32,475 bases of DNA from a virus. A program made the position numbers and the translations under genes. Below, one piece after another: positions 13,790 to 21,006 of this stretch. Location: positions 1-32,475 of the IMG/VR virus record IMGVR_UViG_3300042868_009001; one strand, written 5' to 3'. Positions within the stretch are counted from its first letter, which is position 1; every line of letters begins with the position of its first letter. The notes beneath the pieces are model-generated. The model did not search any database, was not told the origin of the DNA, and saw nothing but the letters and a program-made list of their open reading frames with translations.

Positions 13790-14869
13790 ATGACTGCTTC
13801 AATCGCTCAACAACGACAATCAAATACTTGGGAACAGTTTTGCCAGTGGGTCACCAGCACCGACAACCGCCTCTATGTGGGTTGGTTCGGCGTTCTGATG
13901 ATTCCTTGCCTGCTTGCTGCTACCATCTGCTTCATCGTTGCCTTCATCGCTGCACCTCCTGTAGACATTGATGGCATTCGTGAACCCGTTGCTGGTTCAC
14001 TCATGTACGGAAACAACATCATCTCTGGTGCTGTGATTCCGTCGTCCAATGCTATTGGACTGCATTTTTATCCCATCTGGGAAGCTGCTTCCCTAGATGA
14101 GTGGCTGTACAACGGTGGACCTTTCCAACTGGTTGTCTTCCACTTCCTCATCGGCATCTATGCTTATATGGGTCGTGAGTGGGAACTTTCCTACCGTCTG
14201 GGTATGCGTCCTTGGATCTGTGTTGCTTACTCTGCACCTGTTGCCGCTGCGAGTGCGGTATTCCTGGTGTATCCTTTTGGTCAAGGTTCTTTCTCTGATG
14301 CAATGCCTCTGGGTATCAGTGGCACCTTCAACTACATGCTTGTGTTCCAGGCAGAGCACAACATCCTGATGCACCCCTTCCATATGCTTGGAGTTGCTGG
14401 TGTGTTCGGTGGTTCTCTGTTCAGTGCTATGCACGGTTCTCTGGTTACTTCCTCACTGGTTCGTGAAACCACTGAGAACGAGTCGCAGAACTATGGTTAC
14501 AAGTTTGGTCAAGAAGAAGAGACCTATAACATCGTTGCTGCTCACGGTTATTTCGGACGCCTTATTTTCCAATATGCTTCCTTCAATAACTCACGTTCAC
14601 TTCACTTCTTCCTCGCCGCATGGCCTGTTGTAGGCATCTGGTTCACCGCTCTTGGTGTATCCACGATGGCATTCAACCTGAACGGTTTCAACTTCAACCA
14701 GTCCATCATTGATTCTCAGGGTCGTGTGCTCAATACTTGGGCAGATGTTCTGAACCGTGCTGGTCTTGGGATGGAAGTAATGCACGAAAGAAACGCGCAT
14801 AATTTCCCTCTTGACCTTGCTGCTGCTGAGTCAACTCCTGTTGCTCTCACTGCTCCAGCAATCGGTTGA
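13790..14869 (+). CDS. psbA: Photosystem II reaction-centre protein D1
   Basis: 359 residues, full length and uninterrupted (no intron). D1 binds the P680 chlorophylls, pheophytin, QB, non-haem iron and the Mn4CaO5 cluster in the thylakoid membrane. All key residues are present: Tyr161, His190, His198, His215, Ser264, His272, and the Mn ligands Asp170, His332, Glu333, His337, Asp342 and Ala344, the expected CtpA cleavage point before a 15-residue tail. Residue 130 is Glu, as in host high-light D1 forms. Base composition is visibly more GC-rich than neighbouring phage genes (about half GC in sampled lines), fitting host origin. It should replace photodamaged host D1 during infection. It has its own promoter, structured leader and terminator. 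Confidence 0.98.
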   Translation: MTASIAQQRQSNTWEQFCQWVTSTDNRLYVGWFGVLMIPCLLAATICFIVAFIAAPPVDIDGIREPVAGSLMYGNNIISGAVIPSSNAIGLHFYPIWEAASLDEWLYNGGPFQLVVFHFLIGIYAYMGREWELSYRLGMRPWICVAYSAPVAAASAVFLVYPFGQGSFSDAMPLGISGTFNYMLVFQAEHNILMHPFHMLGVAGVFGGSLFSAMHGSLVTSSLVRETTENESQNYGYKFGQEEETYNIVAAHGYFGRLIFQYASFNNSRSLHFFLAAWPVVGIWFTALGVSTMAFNLNGFNFNQSIIDSQGRVLNTWADVLNRAGLGMEVMHERNAHNFPLDLAAAESTPVALTAPAIG

Positions 14870-14889
14870 TATAACAACCAATATTCACT

Positions 14890-14912
14890 GGGGATCTTCG
14901 GATCCCCTTTTT
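14890..14912 (+). terminator. Rho-independent terminator after psbA
   Basis: Perfect 7-bp stem GGGGATC (14890-14896) / GATCCCC (14901-14907) closed by a TTCG tetraloop, followed by TTTTT. It separates psbA from psbD and could allow partial read-through into psbD, which has no evident sigma70 promoter. Confidence 0.93.
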
Positions 14913-14928
14913 ATTTCGGAGGACATAA

Positions 14929-15990
14929 ATGGTTTCATCTACACTTTCACAACCAATTCAACAAAGAGGATGGTTCGATGTACTCGATGACTGGCTTAAA
15001 AGAGATCGTTTCGTTTTTGTTGGCTGGTCTGGACTTCTTCTTTTTCCCACTGCTTACCTTGCTCTTGGTGGTTGGCTTACTGGGACAACTTTCGTTACGA
15101 GTTGGTATACTCACGGGTTGGCAAGTTCCTATCTTGAGGGTGCAAACTTTCTTACTGCGGCAGTTAGTACTCCAGCAGATTCTATGGGTCATTCTCTTCT
15201 TCTTCTCTGGGGTCCTGAGGCTCAAGGGGATATCGTCAGGTGGTTCCAACTTGGGGGACTCTGGCCTTTTGTGGCACTCCACGGGGCCTTTAGTCTGATT
15301 GGTTTTATGCTTCGCCAGTTTGAGATTGCTCGTCTGGTGGGTATCAGACCTTATAATGCAATTGCATTCTCTGGTCCTATTGCAGTATTTGTTTCTGTGT
15401 TTCTAATGTATCCACTGGGTCAATCCAGTTGGTTCTTTGCACCTTCATTTGGTGTTGCTGCAATTTTCAGGTTCCTTCTGTTCCTTCAGGGTTTCCACAA
15501 CTGGACCCTCAACCCCTTCCATATGATGGGAGTTGCTGGTATACTGGGAGGAGCACTGCTCTGTGCGATTCATGGAGCAACAGTAGAAAACACATTATTT
15601 GAAGACAGTGAACAGGCAAACACTTTCAAAGCATTTGAACCGACTCAAGAGGAAGAGACGTATTCTATGGTTACGGCTAACAGATTCTGGTCTCAGATCT
15701 TTGGTATTGCTTTTAGCAATAAACGTTGGTTGCATTTCTTTATGCTTTTTGTTCCAGTTATGGGCCTCTGGACTTCCTCTATTGGCATCATCGGTCTTGC
15801 TCTCAACCTTCGTGCATACGACTTTGTATCTCAGGAGATTAGAGCGGCAGAAGATCCGGAGTTTGAAACGTTCTATACAAAGAACATCCTCCTTAATGAG
15901 GGACTTCGAGCGTGGATGGCGCCGGTAGATCAACCTCATGAAAATTTTGTATTCCCAGAAGAAGTATTGCCCAGAGGCAATGCCCTGTGA
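14929..15990 (+). CDS. psbD: Photosystem II reaction-centre protein D2
   Basis: 353 residues, one more than the usual 352. A GGAGG ribosome site lies at 14918-14922, seven bases before the ATG. D2 pairs with D1 to form the photosystem II core. The redox tyrosine YD is Tyr161 here (MYPLGQSS), its partner His190, and the P680 ligand His198 (NPFHMMG), all shifted by one from host numbering. The C-terminal region ([24 protein letters not shown]) is intact. It follows psbA at 59 nt, the usual phage arrangement, and is closed by its own terminator. It is more AT-rich than psbA. Confidence 0.98.
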   Translation: MVSSTLSQPIQQRGWFDVLDDWLKRDRFVFVGWSGLLLFPTAYLALGGWLTGTTFVTSWYTHGLASSYLEGANFLTAAVSTPADSMGHSLLLLWGPEAQGDIVRWFQLGGLWPFVALHGAFSLIGFMLRQFEIARLVGIRPYNAIAFSGPIAVFVSVFLMYPLGQSSWFFAPSFGVAAIFRFLLFLQGFHNWTLNPFHMMGVAGILGGALLCAIHGATVENTLFEDSEQANTFKAFEPTQEEETYSMVTANRFWSQIFGIAFSNKRWLHFFMLFVPVMGLWTSSIGIIGLALNLRAYDFVSQEIRAAEDPEFETFYTKNILLNEGLRAWMAPVDQPHENFVFPEEVLPRGNAL

Positions 15991-15996
15991 TATACT

Positions 15997-16022
15997 GGGA
16001 GGGGATAACCCTCCTTTTATTT
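15997..16022 (+). terminator. Rho-independent terminator after psbD
   Basis: GGAGGG (15998-16003) / CCCTCC (16009-16014), loop GATAA, followed by TTTTATTTT. Confidence 0.9.
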
Positions 16023-16024
16023 TC

Positions 16025-16032
16025 TCTAAATA
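16025..16032 (+). promoter_or_regulatory. Possible late promoter before glutaredoxin
   Basis: TCTAAATA, one base off the late consensus, 22 nt before the glutaredoxin ATG and immediately after the psbD terminator, the same layout as at 4581-4610. Confidence 0.5.
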
Positions 16033-16054
16033 TTTTTTCAGTTTATAGACAGAT

Positions 16055-16291
16055 ATGAAGTTTACAATTTACTCAAAAGATGGATGTCCATATTGCACAA
16101 AAGTGCAGCAGGTGTTACAATTGGCTGAGTTGCAATATGTCATATACAAACTGAATACTGATTTCACTCGTGAAGAATTCTATGCAGAATTTGGAGAAGG
16201 ATCAACTTTCCCTCAAGTAGTTGTTGGTGATCAGCATATTGGTGGTTGCACTGATACGGTTCAATATCTGAAGGAGCAGAATCTAGTTTGA
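16055..16291 (+). CDS. Glutaredoxin
   Basis: 78 residues, the full length of a small dithiol glutaredoxin. The active site is CPYC (Cys11 and Cys14) and the glutathione-binding features follow: TFPQVVVGD with the cis-proline near residue 53, then GGCTDT. It reduces disulfides with glutathione. In T4-like phages glutaredoxins serve ribonucleotide reductase; here it could also recharge the phage peroxiredoxin at 4032. The stop codon overlaps the start of the carbamoyltransferase gene (TGATG), so the two are likely cotranslated. Confidence 0.95.
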   Translation: MKFTIYSKDGCPYCTKVQQVLQLAELQYVIYKLNTDFTREEFYAEFGEGSTFPQVVVGDQHIGGCTDTVQYLKEQNLV

Positions 16292-17907
16292 TGAATATAC
16301 TTTCTATAGCATTCAATAATCATGAAAGTAGTTTGACTTTTCTGAAAAATGGAAAAATTAAACATCATATTCTTGCAGAAAGAATAACAAAAAGAAAGCA
16401 TGAATGCAAAATTGATTCAACATTTATGTTTTTTGTTGAAGATTTGCAAGAAGAATATGATCTATTGTCGATCAACATTTATAATTGTAGACATGTATTT
16501 GATAAGTATTCTGATGTTTTAAAAAATCTTTTTTTTACTTTAGATTATAAAAAACAAGCAATTTCTAAAAATGACGATTTTAGAATCACTTTAGGTAAAC
16601 ATCATTTATGTCATGCATATAGTGGATTTTATTCCTCTAAATTTAAAGATGCTTTGTGTTTTGTTTTTGATGGAGATGGATCTAGATTTTTCCCGACAGA
16701 AGATCAAACTTTAATTGAAAGTGAATCCATCTTTTTATTTAAAGATGAAATTTGTGACAATAGTCCATTATACAAAAAATATAAATTATTGCCAGCAAAT
16801 GGAGATGTTTGTATAAAAAATCCTTCATTAGATTATGATCATGAGATTTCTTCTGAAATAAGTATAGGAAATCAATTTGAATATTTATCTATTGACATGG
16901 GGTTTTCTTGGTTTGGTGCTGGAAAATTAACTGGATTAGCTCCCTATAAAAACTATAAAAATCTTCTTCCGGAAGAATATAATACAAAATATTGGAGAAA
17001 TCAAGTTGATAGATCGTATGATCTTCATTCAGATTCGACAAAAAAAATTATAGAGTTAATAGAAAAATATACAAAAAAAACTGAAATTAAGAATGTAGTA
17101 ATCAGTGGCGGTGTAGCACTCAATTGCTTGATTAATTATTCCCTGGTAAAACATTTTCCAGATTTAAATTTTCATATTGATCCTATTTGTAGTGATGGTG
17201 GTATTAGTTTAGGAAACGCTTTGTTGCAATATGTCCAAGAAACAAATAAAATTCCCGATAGAATTCATAATACATATTTTGGACATAAAGAAGAATCTTA
17301 TGATTTGCAAAAATTTGAAAATTCTTCCTTTGCAAATTTATTATCTCAGCAAAAAACAACATATACTGAAATAGCAGATTTAATTGCTCAAGGCAATGTA
17401 ATAGGTTTATTTCAAGGAAGGTCTGAAGTTGGATGCAGAGCATTGGGAAATCGTTCCCTACTTTTTGATCCCAGAGTAACTAATGGAAAAACCATAGTTA
17501 ATAGAATTAAAAAAAGAGAAAATTTTAGACCATTTGCGGCTTCAATTTTATTTGAAGAGGTGAATAATTGGTTTGATTTAAAAACATTGAATGAAAGTCC
17601 ATACATGTCTTTTGCTGTGGATGCTTTTGCCCACACATCAAAAATAGTTCCAGCAGTTATTCATGTTGATGGAACATCTAGAATTCAAACAGTTACTAAG
17701 GATCAAAACTATCATTTTTATAATTTAATTAAAACATTTTATTCAAAAACAAACGTTCCCATGCTTCTAAATACTTCATTCAATCTCGCTGGACGCCCTT
17801 TAGTAGAAACTCTAGATGATGCAATTTATACAATGTTAAATAGCGAAATTGAATATTTGTATCTACCGGAAATTGAAATTCTCATCACTTTAAAAAATGA
17901 AAACTAA
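16291..17907 (+). CDS. Carbamoyltransferase, NodU/CmcH/TobZ family
   Basis: 538 residues from the ATG overlapping the glutaredoxin stop; an in-frame TTG one codon earlier is the alternative. The N-terminal Kae1-like half has the metal/carbamoyl-adenylate site (KHHLCHAYSGF near residue 103, then FDGDGSRFF) and ISGGVALNCL near 270. The C-terminal half has GRSEVGCRALGNRSLLFDPR, ENFRPFAASI and PMLLNTSFNLAGRPLV. The family transfers carbamoyl groups from carbamoyl phosphate, with ATP, onto hydroxyls of sugars or antibiotics. The phage substrate is unknown; glycans made by the cluster at 1-3 kb or modified nucleotides are options. It is strikingly AT-rich (sampled lines 15-20% GC) next to psbA/psbD, suggesting a separate origin. 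Confidence 0.9.
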   Translation: MNILSIAFNNHESSLTFLKNGKIKHHILAERITKRKHECKIDSTFMFFVEDLQEEYDLLSINIYNCRHVFDKYSDVLKNLFFTLDYKKQAISKNDDFRITLGKHHLCHAYSGFYSSKFKDALCFVFDGDGSRFFPTEDQTLIESESIFLFKDEICDNSPLYKKYKLLPANGDVCIKNPSLDYDHEISSEISIGNQFEYLSIDMGFSWFGAGKLTGLAPYKNYKNLLPEEYNTKYWRNQVDRSYDLHSDSTKKIIELIEKYTKKTEIKNVVISGGVALNCLINYSLVKHFPDLNFHIDPICSDGGISLGNALLQYVQETNKIPDRIHNTYFGHKEESYDLQKFENSSFANLLSQQKTTYTEIADLIAQGNVIGLFQGRSEVGCRALGNRSLLFDPRVTNGKTIVNRIKKRENFRPFAASILFEEVNNWFDLKTLNESPYMSFAVDAFAHTSKIVPAVIHVDGTSRIQTVTKDQNYHFYNLIKTFYSKTNVPMLLNTSFNLAGRPLVETLDDAIYTMLNSEIEYLYLPEIEILITLKNEN

Positions 17908-18256
17908 TTCTAACGAAATTTATTCTGACGTAGAAAAAGCAATTGATTATGCATTTAATGGTCAATTTGTAATGAAGTTCTATGACTATCTTAAAATTCG
18001 TGGAACTAAAAAAGTAGAAGTTGAAGAATTCATTGAGAGTTCAACAGCACATGAAATCAACAATCTTGTAATAGAACTTGAGGAATATCTTGAAGGTGGG
18101 TCTGATGGTGTGCATAAGCAACTTCGTGAAGCCTATGGTCACATTCCAAAACCAATGGCAAGAAAAATCAAAGAATATTTGTATGGCATCTTAGAAGATG
18201 CTTGGAAGTATAATCATGACAAGAGACGCGGGCGACGCAAAAAGCAAACTAAATAG
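17897..18256 (+). CDS. Conserved-type cyanophage protein, unknown function
   Basis: 119 residues, starting 11 nt inside the end of the carbamoyltransferase gene. Mostly helical and acidic (EKAIDYAFNGQFVMKFYDYL; VEVEEFIESSTAHEINNLVIELEEYL), with a strongly basic C-terminus (KRRGRRKKQTK) that could bind nucleic acid. No catalytic motif is visible. Its end overlaps the next small gene by 41 nt in another frame. Confidence 0.65.
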   Translation: MKTNSNEIYSDVEKAIDYAFNGQFVMKFYDYLKIRGTKKVEVEEFIESSTAHEINNLVIELEEYLEGGSDGVHKQLREAYGHIPKPMARKIKEYLYGILEDAWKYNHDKRRGRRKKQTK

Positions 18257-18422
18257 AAACGAACCCCAAATTAATCGGGGCATTGAGTTACTACTACGAA
18301 ATAGGAGGAAGAGATCATCAAATCCAAAAACTTTTCAAGTGAAATTTGGTAAAATGATTTCTCTTTTCCGCAGAGAGTATCATTTCTACATTGAGTTTCA
18401 CTTTGATGTAAGAAACAAATAA
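18216..18422 (+). CDS. Small basic protein, unknown function
   Basis: 68 residues from ATG 18216; an upstream ATG at 18198 in the same frame is also possible. It is Arg/Lys/Asn-rich (INRGIELLLRNRRKRSSNPKTF), then has a beta-like FGKMISLFRREYHFYIEFHFDVR, which suggests a small nucleic-acid- or protein-binding fold. It is the only sizeable frame covering 18257-18422, and the next gene's ribosome site lies just after its stop. The overlap with the previous gene lowers certainty. Confidence 0.5.
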   Translation: MTRDAGDAKSKLNRNEPQINRGIELLLRNRRKRSSNPKTFQVKFGKMISLFRREYHFYIEFHFDVRNK

Positions 18423-18439
18423 CTCTCTGGAGAAAAAAA

Positions 18440-18661
18440 ATGTTAGCAGTAGCACTTACCATCGGCACATTAGTTTCAATCATGTTCTTTTTTGTTGGTG
18501 GTGTAATAGGATGGATGGCAAAGGAACATTTTTATCAAACTTCGCCAGTGTATACGCACCCAGAGATGTTTGACTCGAATGGAAACATCATTCCCGATGA
18601 AATTTTAGCTGTGAGATTTGAAAACGATTATGACTACGACGAAGACGAGGAAGACGACTGA
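18440..18661 (+). CDS. Small membrane protein with acidic tail
   Basis: 73 residues. An N-terminal transmembrane helix (about 2-26, LAVALTIGTLVSIMFFFVGGVIGWMA) is followed by a polar domain (THPEMFDSNGNIIPDEILAVRFEN) and a run of Asp/Glu/Tyr at the C-terminus. CTGGAG lies upstream of the ATG. No family function is known to me. Its last 32 nt overlap the next gene in another frame. Confidence 0.7.
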   Translation: MLAVALTIGTLVSIMFFFVGGVIGWMAKEHFYQTSPVYTHPEMFDSNGNIIPDEILAVRFENDYDYDEDEEDD

Positions 18662-19115
18662 AACTGAAGTTAAACTTCCACCCAATCCATTTATGAATGA
18701 GATCTTAGATCTCGTTTCAAAACAAAAAACGAATGCAAAAAAAGTTGAAGTTCTGAAAGAGCATGAGAACGATGCGTTGAAATCGCTGCTCATTTGGAAC
18801 TTTGACGAATCAATTATTTCTGTTCTCCCACAAGGAGAAGTTCCTTTTAAACCAAACGAAAGTCCATTAGGAACTGATCACTCATCACTGAGACGAGAGT
18901 TCAAGCACTTTTACAATTTTGTAAAGGGTGGTAATGATACTCTGCCAAGTATCCGTAGAGAAACTATTTTCATTCAAATTCTTGAAGGTCTTCATCCCGA
19001 TGAAGCAGAAGTTCTTTGTCTGGTAAAAGATAAGCAACTTCAAACAAAGTATAAGATCACCAAGGATCTTGTGTCAGAAGCATACCCCGACATTCAGTGG
19101 GGAGGCCGTTCCTGA
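18630..19115 (+). CDS. Conserved T4-like cyanophage protein (DUF6433-like), unknown function
   Basis: 161 residues from ATG 18630; a TTG at 18618 in the same frame is less likely. Basic Thr/Lys-rich start, then a helical protein: NPFMNEILDLVSKQKTNAKKVEVLKEHENDALKSLLIWNFDESI, LRREFKHFYNFVKGG, IFIQILEGLHPDEAEVLCLVKDKQL and a C-terminal YPDIQWGGRS. This order resembles a family widespread in T4-like phages that I remember as DUF6433; that name is from memory. It is transcribed in a run of small overlapping genes leading to speD. Confidence 0.7.
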   Translation: MTTTKTRKTTETEVKLPPNPFMNEILDLVSKQKTNAKKVEVLKEHENDALKSLLIWNFDESIISVLPQGEVPFKPNESPLGTDHSSLRREFKHFYNFVKGGNDTLPSIRRETIFIQILEGLHPDEAEVLCLVKDKQLQTKYKITKDLVSEAYPDIQWGGRS

Positions 19116-19366
19116 TGTGCTTGGTTCTTCATCAGAAATGTGAAAAGTCGGCAGCGAAAGATAAATCGTTGCCTTTAAACTCATATCTTGTTACATATAT
19201 TTCTGAAGAGGAAACTTTTTATGATATTGTAATTTGTAACAAACAGGTCGATATCTTCGATATGTATTGGGATAAATATCGTGAAGGATTACAAGACATA
19301 CGATGGACTGATGGGAGAGTGAATCCCAAATTGTGGCAATCTAGAACGGAGAAAACAAAAAAATGA
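19115..19366 (+). CDS. Small protein, unknown function
   Basis: 83 residues. The start ATG overlaps the preceding stop (TGATG) and GGGAGG lies upstream. The protein starts MCLVLHQKCEKSAAKDK and contains YLVTYISEEETFYDIVICNKQVDIFDMYWDKYREGLQDIRWTDGRVNPKLW, a compact alpha/beta arrangement rich in Trp and Tyr. No motif points to a function. Its stop overlaps the next start (ATGA). Confidence 0.65.
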   Translation: MCLVLHQKCEKSAAKDKSLPLNSYLVTYISEEETFYDIVICNKQVDIFDMYWDKYREGLQDIRWTDGRVNPKLWQSRTEKTKK

Positions 19367-19548
19367 GTTCAGGTTTTAGTGAAGAGAAAATTGAAGTATC
19401 GATTGATAAAGATAAACTCCAAGAAGTTTTGAAAGTTTATAAAAGAATTAAGCGATATCAAAGATCTAGTTTATTTGAAATTAAAACTATGGATGGAACA
19501 GAAACTCTTGTGAGTGATTTACTTAAGGAATTGGACGAAAATGGGTAA
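19363..19548 (+). CDS. Small charged protein, unknown function
   Basis: 61 residues, over 40% charged (KIEVSIDKDKLQEVLKVYKRIKRYQRSS...TLVSDLLKELDENG), probably two helices. It overlaps both the previous stop and the speD start, so it is part of the same translationally coupled run. No function can be assigned. Confidence 0.6.
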   Translation: MSSGFSEEKIEVSIDKDKLQEVLKVYKRIKRYQRSSLFEIKTMDGTETLVSDLLKELDENG

Positions 19549-19867
19549 GCATTATCTTTTAAATTTGTACGGGTGTTCATTTGTTCTATTGGACGATGAA
19601 CAATGCCTTATAGATCTACTAGAAAATGCTGCAGTAGCAAGTGGTGCCACGGTGGTTCAAACGATTTCAAAAAAGTTTGAACCACAAGGGGTCACTGTCA
19701 TCTGTTTATTATCGGAAAGTCATATCAGTATTCACACATGGCCTGAGGAAGGTAAAGCGGCAGTGGATGTTTATACCTGTGGAGATTGTAATCCAAAGAT
19801 AGGATGTGATATAATTATTCAACAACTTTATGCTCAGAATCATACTCTGAGTTACATAGAACGGTAA
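19541..19867 (+). CDS. speD: S-adenosylmethionine decarboxylase proenzyme
   Basis: 108 residues from ATG 19541, close to the class 1B (Thermotoga/Bacillus) length. The self-cleavage motif is SESHISIHTWPEEG: chain scission between Glu59 and Ser60 would leave a pyruvoyl cofactor on Ser60. His65 and Cys80 (VYTCGDC) match the proton-donor residues of the family. It makes decarboxylated AdoMet, the aminopropyl donor for spermidine. A speD gene is common in cyanophages; polyamines may aid DNA packaging or support host photosystems. It ends a run of overlapping small genes and is followed by a riboswitch unit. Confidence 0.93.
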   Translation: MGKHYLLNLYGCSFVLLDDEQCLIDLLENAAVASGATVVQTISKKFEPQGVTVICLLSESHISIHTWPEEGKAAVDVYTCGDCNPKIGCDIIIQQLYAQNHTLSYIER

Positions 19868-19886
19868 CAAAAGTTACAAAAAAACT

Positions 19887-19900
19887 ATCTAATATATTAT
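19887..19900 (+). promoter_or_regulatory. Probable promoter -10 region for the riboswitch unit
   Basis: AT-rich TCTAATATATTAT contains TAATAT (19890-19895) and TATTAT (19895-19900). A start near 19901 would begin exactly at the first riboswitch helix. The -35 match is weak (GTTACA at 19873-19878), so an activator or another sigma factor may be involved. Confidence 0.4.
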
Positions 19901-19946
19901 ACGTTCATCCCAATAGGGACGGAAGTAGGGAAACTGAAGGAACGCA
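19901..19946 (+). promoter_or_regulatory. Glutamine riboswitch (downstream-peptide / glnA class)
   Basis: Helix P1 pairs CGTTC (19902-19906) with GAACG (19940-19944). P2 pairs TCCC (19908-19911) with GGGA (19916-19919). The conserved core GACGGAAGTAGG (19918-19929) and the 3' CTGAAGGAACGC (19934-19945) follow in the order of the cyanobacterial glnA and downstream-peptide RNAs, which bind L-glutamine. The location also fits the downstream-peptide class: a short peptide gene starts 30 nt after it. The match is by eye to remembered consensus. Phage and metagenomic members of this class are known, so the class is not new, but it shows nitrogen sensing in this phage. Confidence 0.85.
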
Positions 19947-19975
19947 AATTTACCACCAAGTAAAGGAGCAAACCT

Positions 19976-20107
19976 ATGACAACTGCAACATATCGTGGAG
20001 TAAAATACAATGTTGAAGATCGTAAACTTAACGTTCTTCAACTTTTAAAAGATCAAATTGAAAAGGCAGAGCGTATCAAACAAGCTCAGATGCAAATGAA
20101 AGGATAA
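19976..20107 (+). CDS. 43-aa peptide controlled by the glutamine riboswitch
   Basis: Starts at ATG 19976 after AAAGGAG. The N-terminus TTATYRGVKYNV resembles the TYRGxxY motif at the start of the small cyanobacterial DUF4278 proteins; the rest is one charged amphipathic helix (KLNVLQLLKDQIEKAERIKQAQMQMKG). In host cyanobacteria, glutamine riboswitches of this class control short proteins, including inhibitors of glutamine synthetase. This peptide may likewise adjust nitrogen assimilation in the infected cell, which is inference. It is a single-gene unit with its own riboswitch and terminator. Confidence 0.82.
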   Translation: MTTATYRGVKYNVEDRKLNVLQLLKDQIEKAERIKQAQMQMKG

Positions 20108-20114
20108 TTTAAAT

Positions 20115-20139
20115 GGAGGGTTTACACCCTCCTTTTTTT
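20115..20139 (+). terminator. Rho-independent terminator after the 43-aa peptide gene
   Basis: GGAGGGT (20115-20121) / ACCCTCC (20126-20132) with a TTAC loop and seven T. Its loop contributes to the next promoter's -35 box. Confidence 0.93.
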
Positions 20140-20149
20140 ATGTTAAAAT
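20121..20149 (+). promoter_or_regulatory. Sigma70-type promoter nested in a terminator
   Basis: TTTACA at 20121-20126 covers the terminator loop; TAAAAT follows at 20144-20149 after exactly 17 nt. It would start transcription near 20156, 15 nt before the 56-aa gene. Same architecture as 3557-3593. Confidence 0.68.
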
Positions 20150-20170
20150 AGAACGAGAGAATATCATTTT

Positions 20171-20341
20171 ATGGACCGAGACAAACTTAAATTGATTGTT
20201 CGCAATCTTGAATTGCTCGTAGATTCTTTGAAGTCCGAAGTTTATTCGGACACTCAAAGTTACCTAGAGTATGATAAAATTACAGCAGCTCTCAGTGACT
20301 ATGATGAGGTGTTTGAAGACGATGATGGTTACCCCGATTAA
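20171..20341 (+). CDS. 56-aa acidic protein, unknown function
   Basis: A helical N-terminus (DRDKLKLIVRNLELLVDSLKSEVY) is followed by a second helix (SYLEYDKITAALSDYDEVF) and an acidic tail EDDDGYPD. The frame fills the space between the promoter at 20121 and thyX and stops five bases before the thyX ATG. Acidic mini-proteins in this position are typical of T4-like phage early regions, where some bind host proteins; no specific function is indicated. Confidence 0.68.
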   Translation: MDRDKLKLIVRNLELLVDSLKSEVYSDTQSYLEYDKITAALSDYDEVFEDDDGYPD

Positions 20342-20345
20342 TTAA

Positions 20346-20981
20346 ATGTCAGTAAAACTTATTTCTATTACTCCAGATGCCGAAAAAACAATGGCATACA
20401 TTGCAAGAGTCTCTAATCCTGCTAATCAGGACAACGAGAACTATGCCAAGTTGCTTGCTTATTGTATTAAGCATAATCATTGGTCTGTGTTTGAGCAGTC
20501 TTCTATGACGCTTGAGATTGAAACAACTCGTGGTATTGCAGCCCAGATACTTCGTCACCGTTCTTTTACATTTCAAGAATTTTCTCAGCGTTATGCGGAC
20601 ACAAATCTTTTGTCTGAACATATTCCAACTCCAGAACTTCGTCGTCAAGACACCAAGAATCGTCAAAATTCCATTGATGATTTTGATGGTTATTTAAAAC
20701 TTACTCTTCAAGGTGAAATTGCAAAGCATTTTGAAGATGCAAATAAACTCTATAAGAAACTTCTTAATCATGGAGTAGCAAAGGAATGTGCTCGCTTTGT
20801 ACTACCCTTAGCGACGCCCACACGCATCTATATGACGGGATCTTGCCGTTCCTGGATTCATTATATCAATCTCCGTTCGGCAAATGGAACTCAGAAAGAG
20901 CATATGGATATTGCGCTCGAATGTAAAAAAGCATTTACGGAACAGTTTCCTTCAGTGTCCGAAGCTTTGGCATGGATCTAA
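20346..20981 (+). CDS. thyX: Flavin-dependent thymidylate synthase ThyX
   Basis: 211 residues, the usual length. The ThyX signature RHRSFTFQEFSQRY runs from Arg70 to Tyr83 (RHR...S...RY, binding FAD and dUMP). A second conserved region is CARFVLPLATPTRIYMTGSCRSWIHYINLR. The enzyme methylates dUMP to dTMP using methylene-tetrahydrofolate and NADPH, supplying thymidine for phage DNA synthesis independently of ThyA. It is probably expressed with the 56-aa gene from the promoter at 20121. PhoH and an exonuclease gene follow in the same direction. Confidence 0.96.
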   Translation: MSVKLISITPDAEKTMAYIARVSNPANQDNENYAKLLAYCIKHNHWSVFEQSSMTLEIETTRGIAAQILRHRSFTFQEFSQRYADTNLLSEHIPTPELRRQDTKNRQNSIDDFDGYLKLTLQGEIAKHFEDANKLYKKLLNHGVAKECARFVLPLATPTRIYMTGSCRSWIHYINLRSANGTQKEHMDIALECKKAFTEQFPSVSEALAWI

Positions 20982-21006
20982 ATAATATTACGCACTATTA
21001 CACATT

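Noticed and set aside
14093-14434. Antisense frame opposite psbA
   Set aside because: Composition is that of a shadow of a GC-rich gene (Arg/His/Thr-rich) and there is no start signal. An antisense RNA is still possible but not a protein.
13790-14869. Possible intron or frameshift in psbA
   Set aside because: The frame is continuous over 359 codons with all D1 ligands at the expected spacing, so there is no intron as seen in some other cyanophages.
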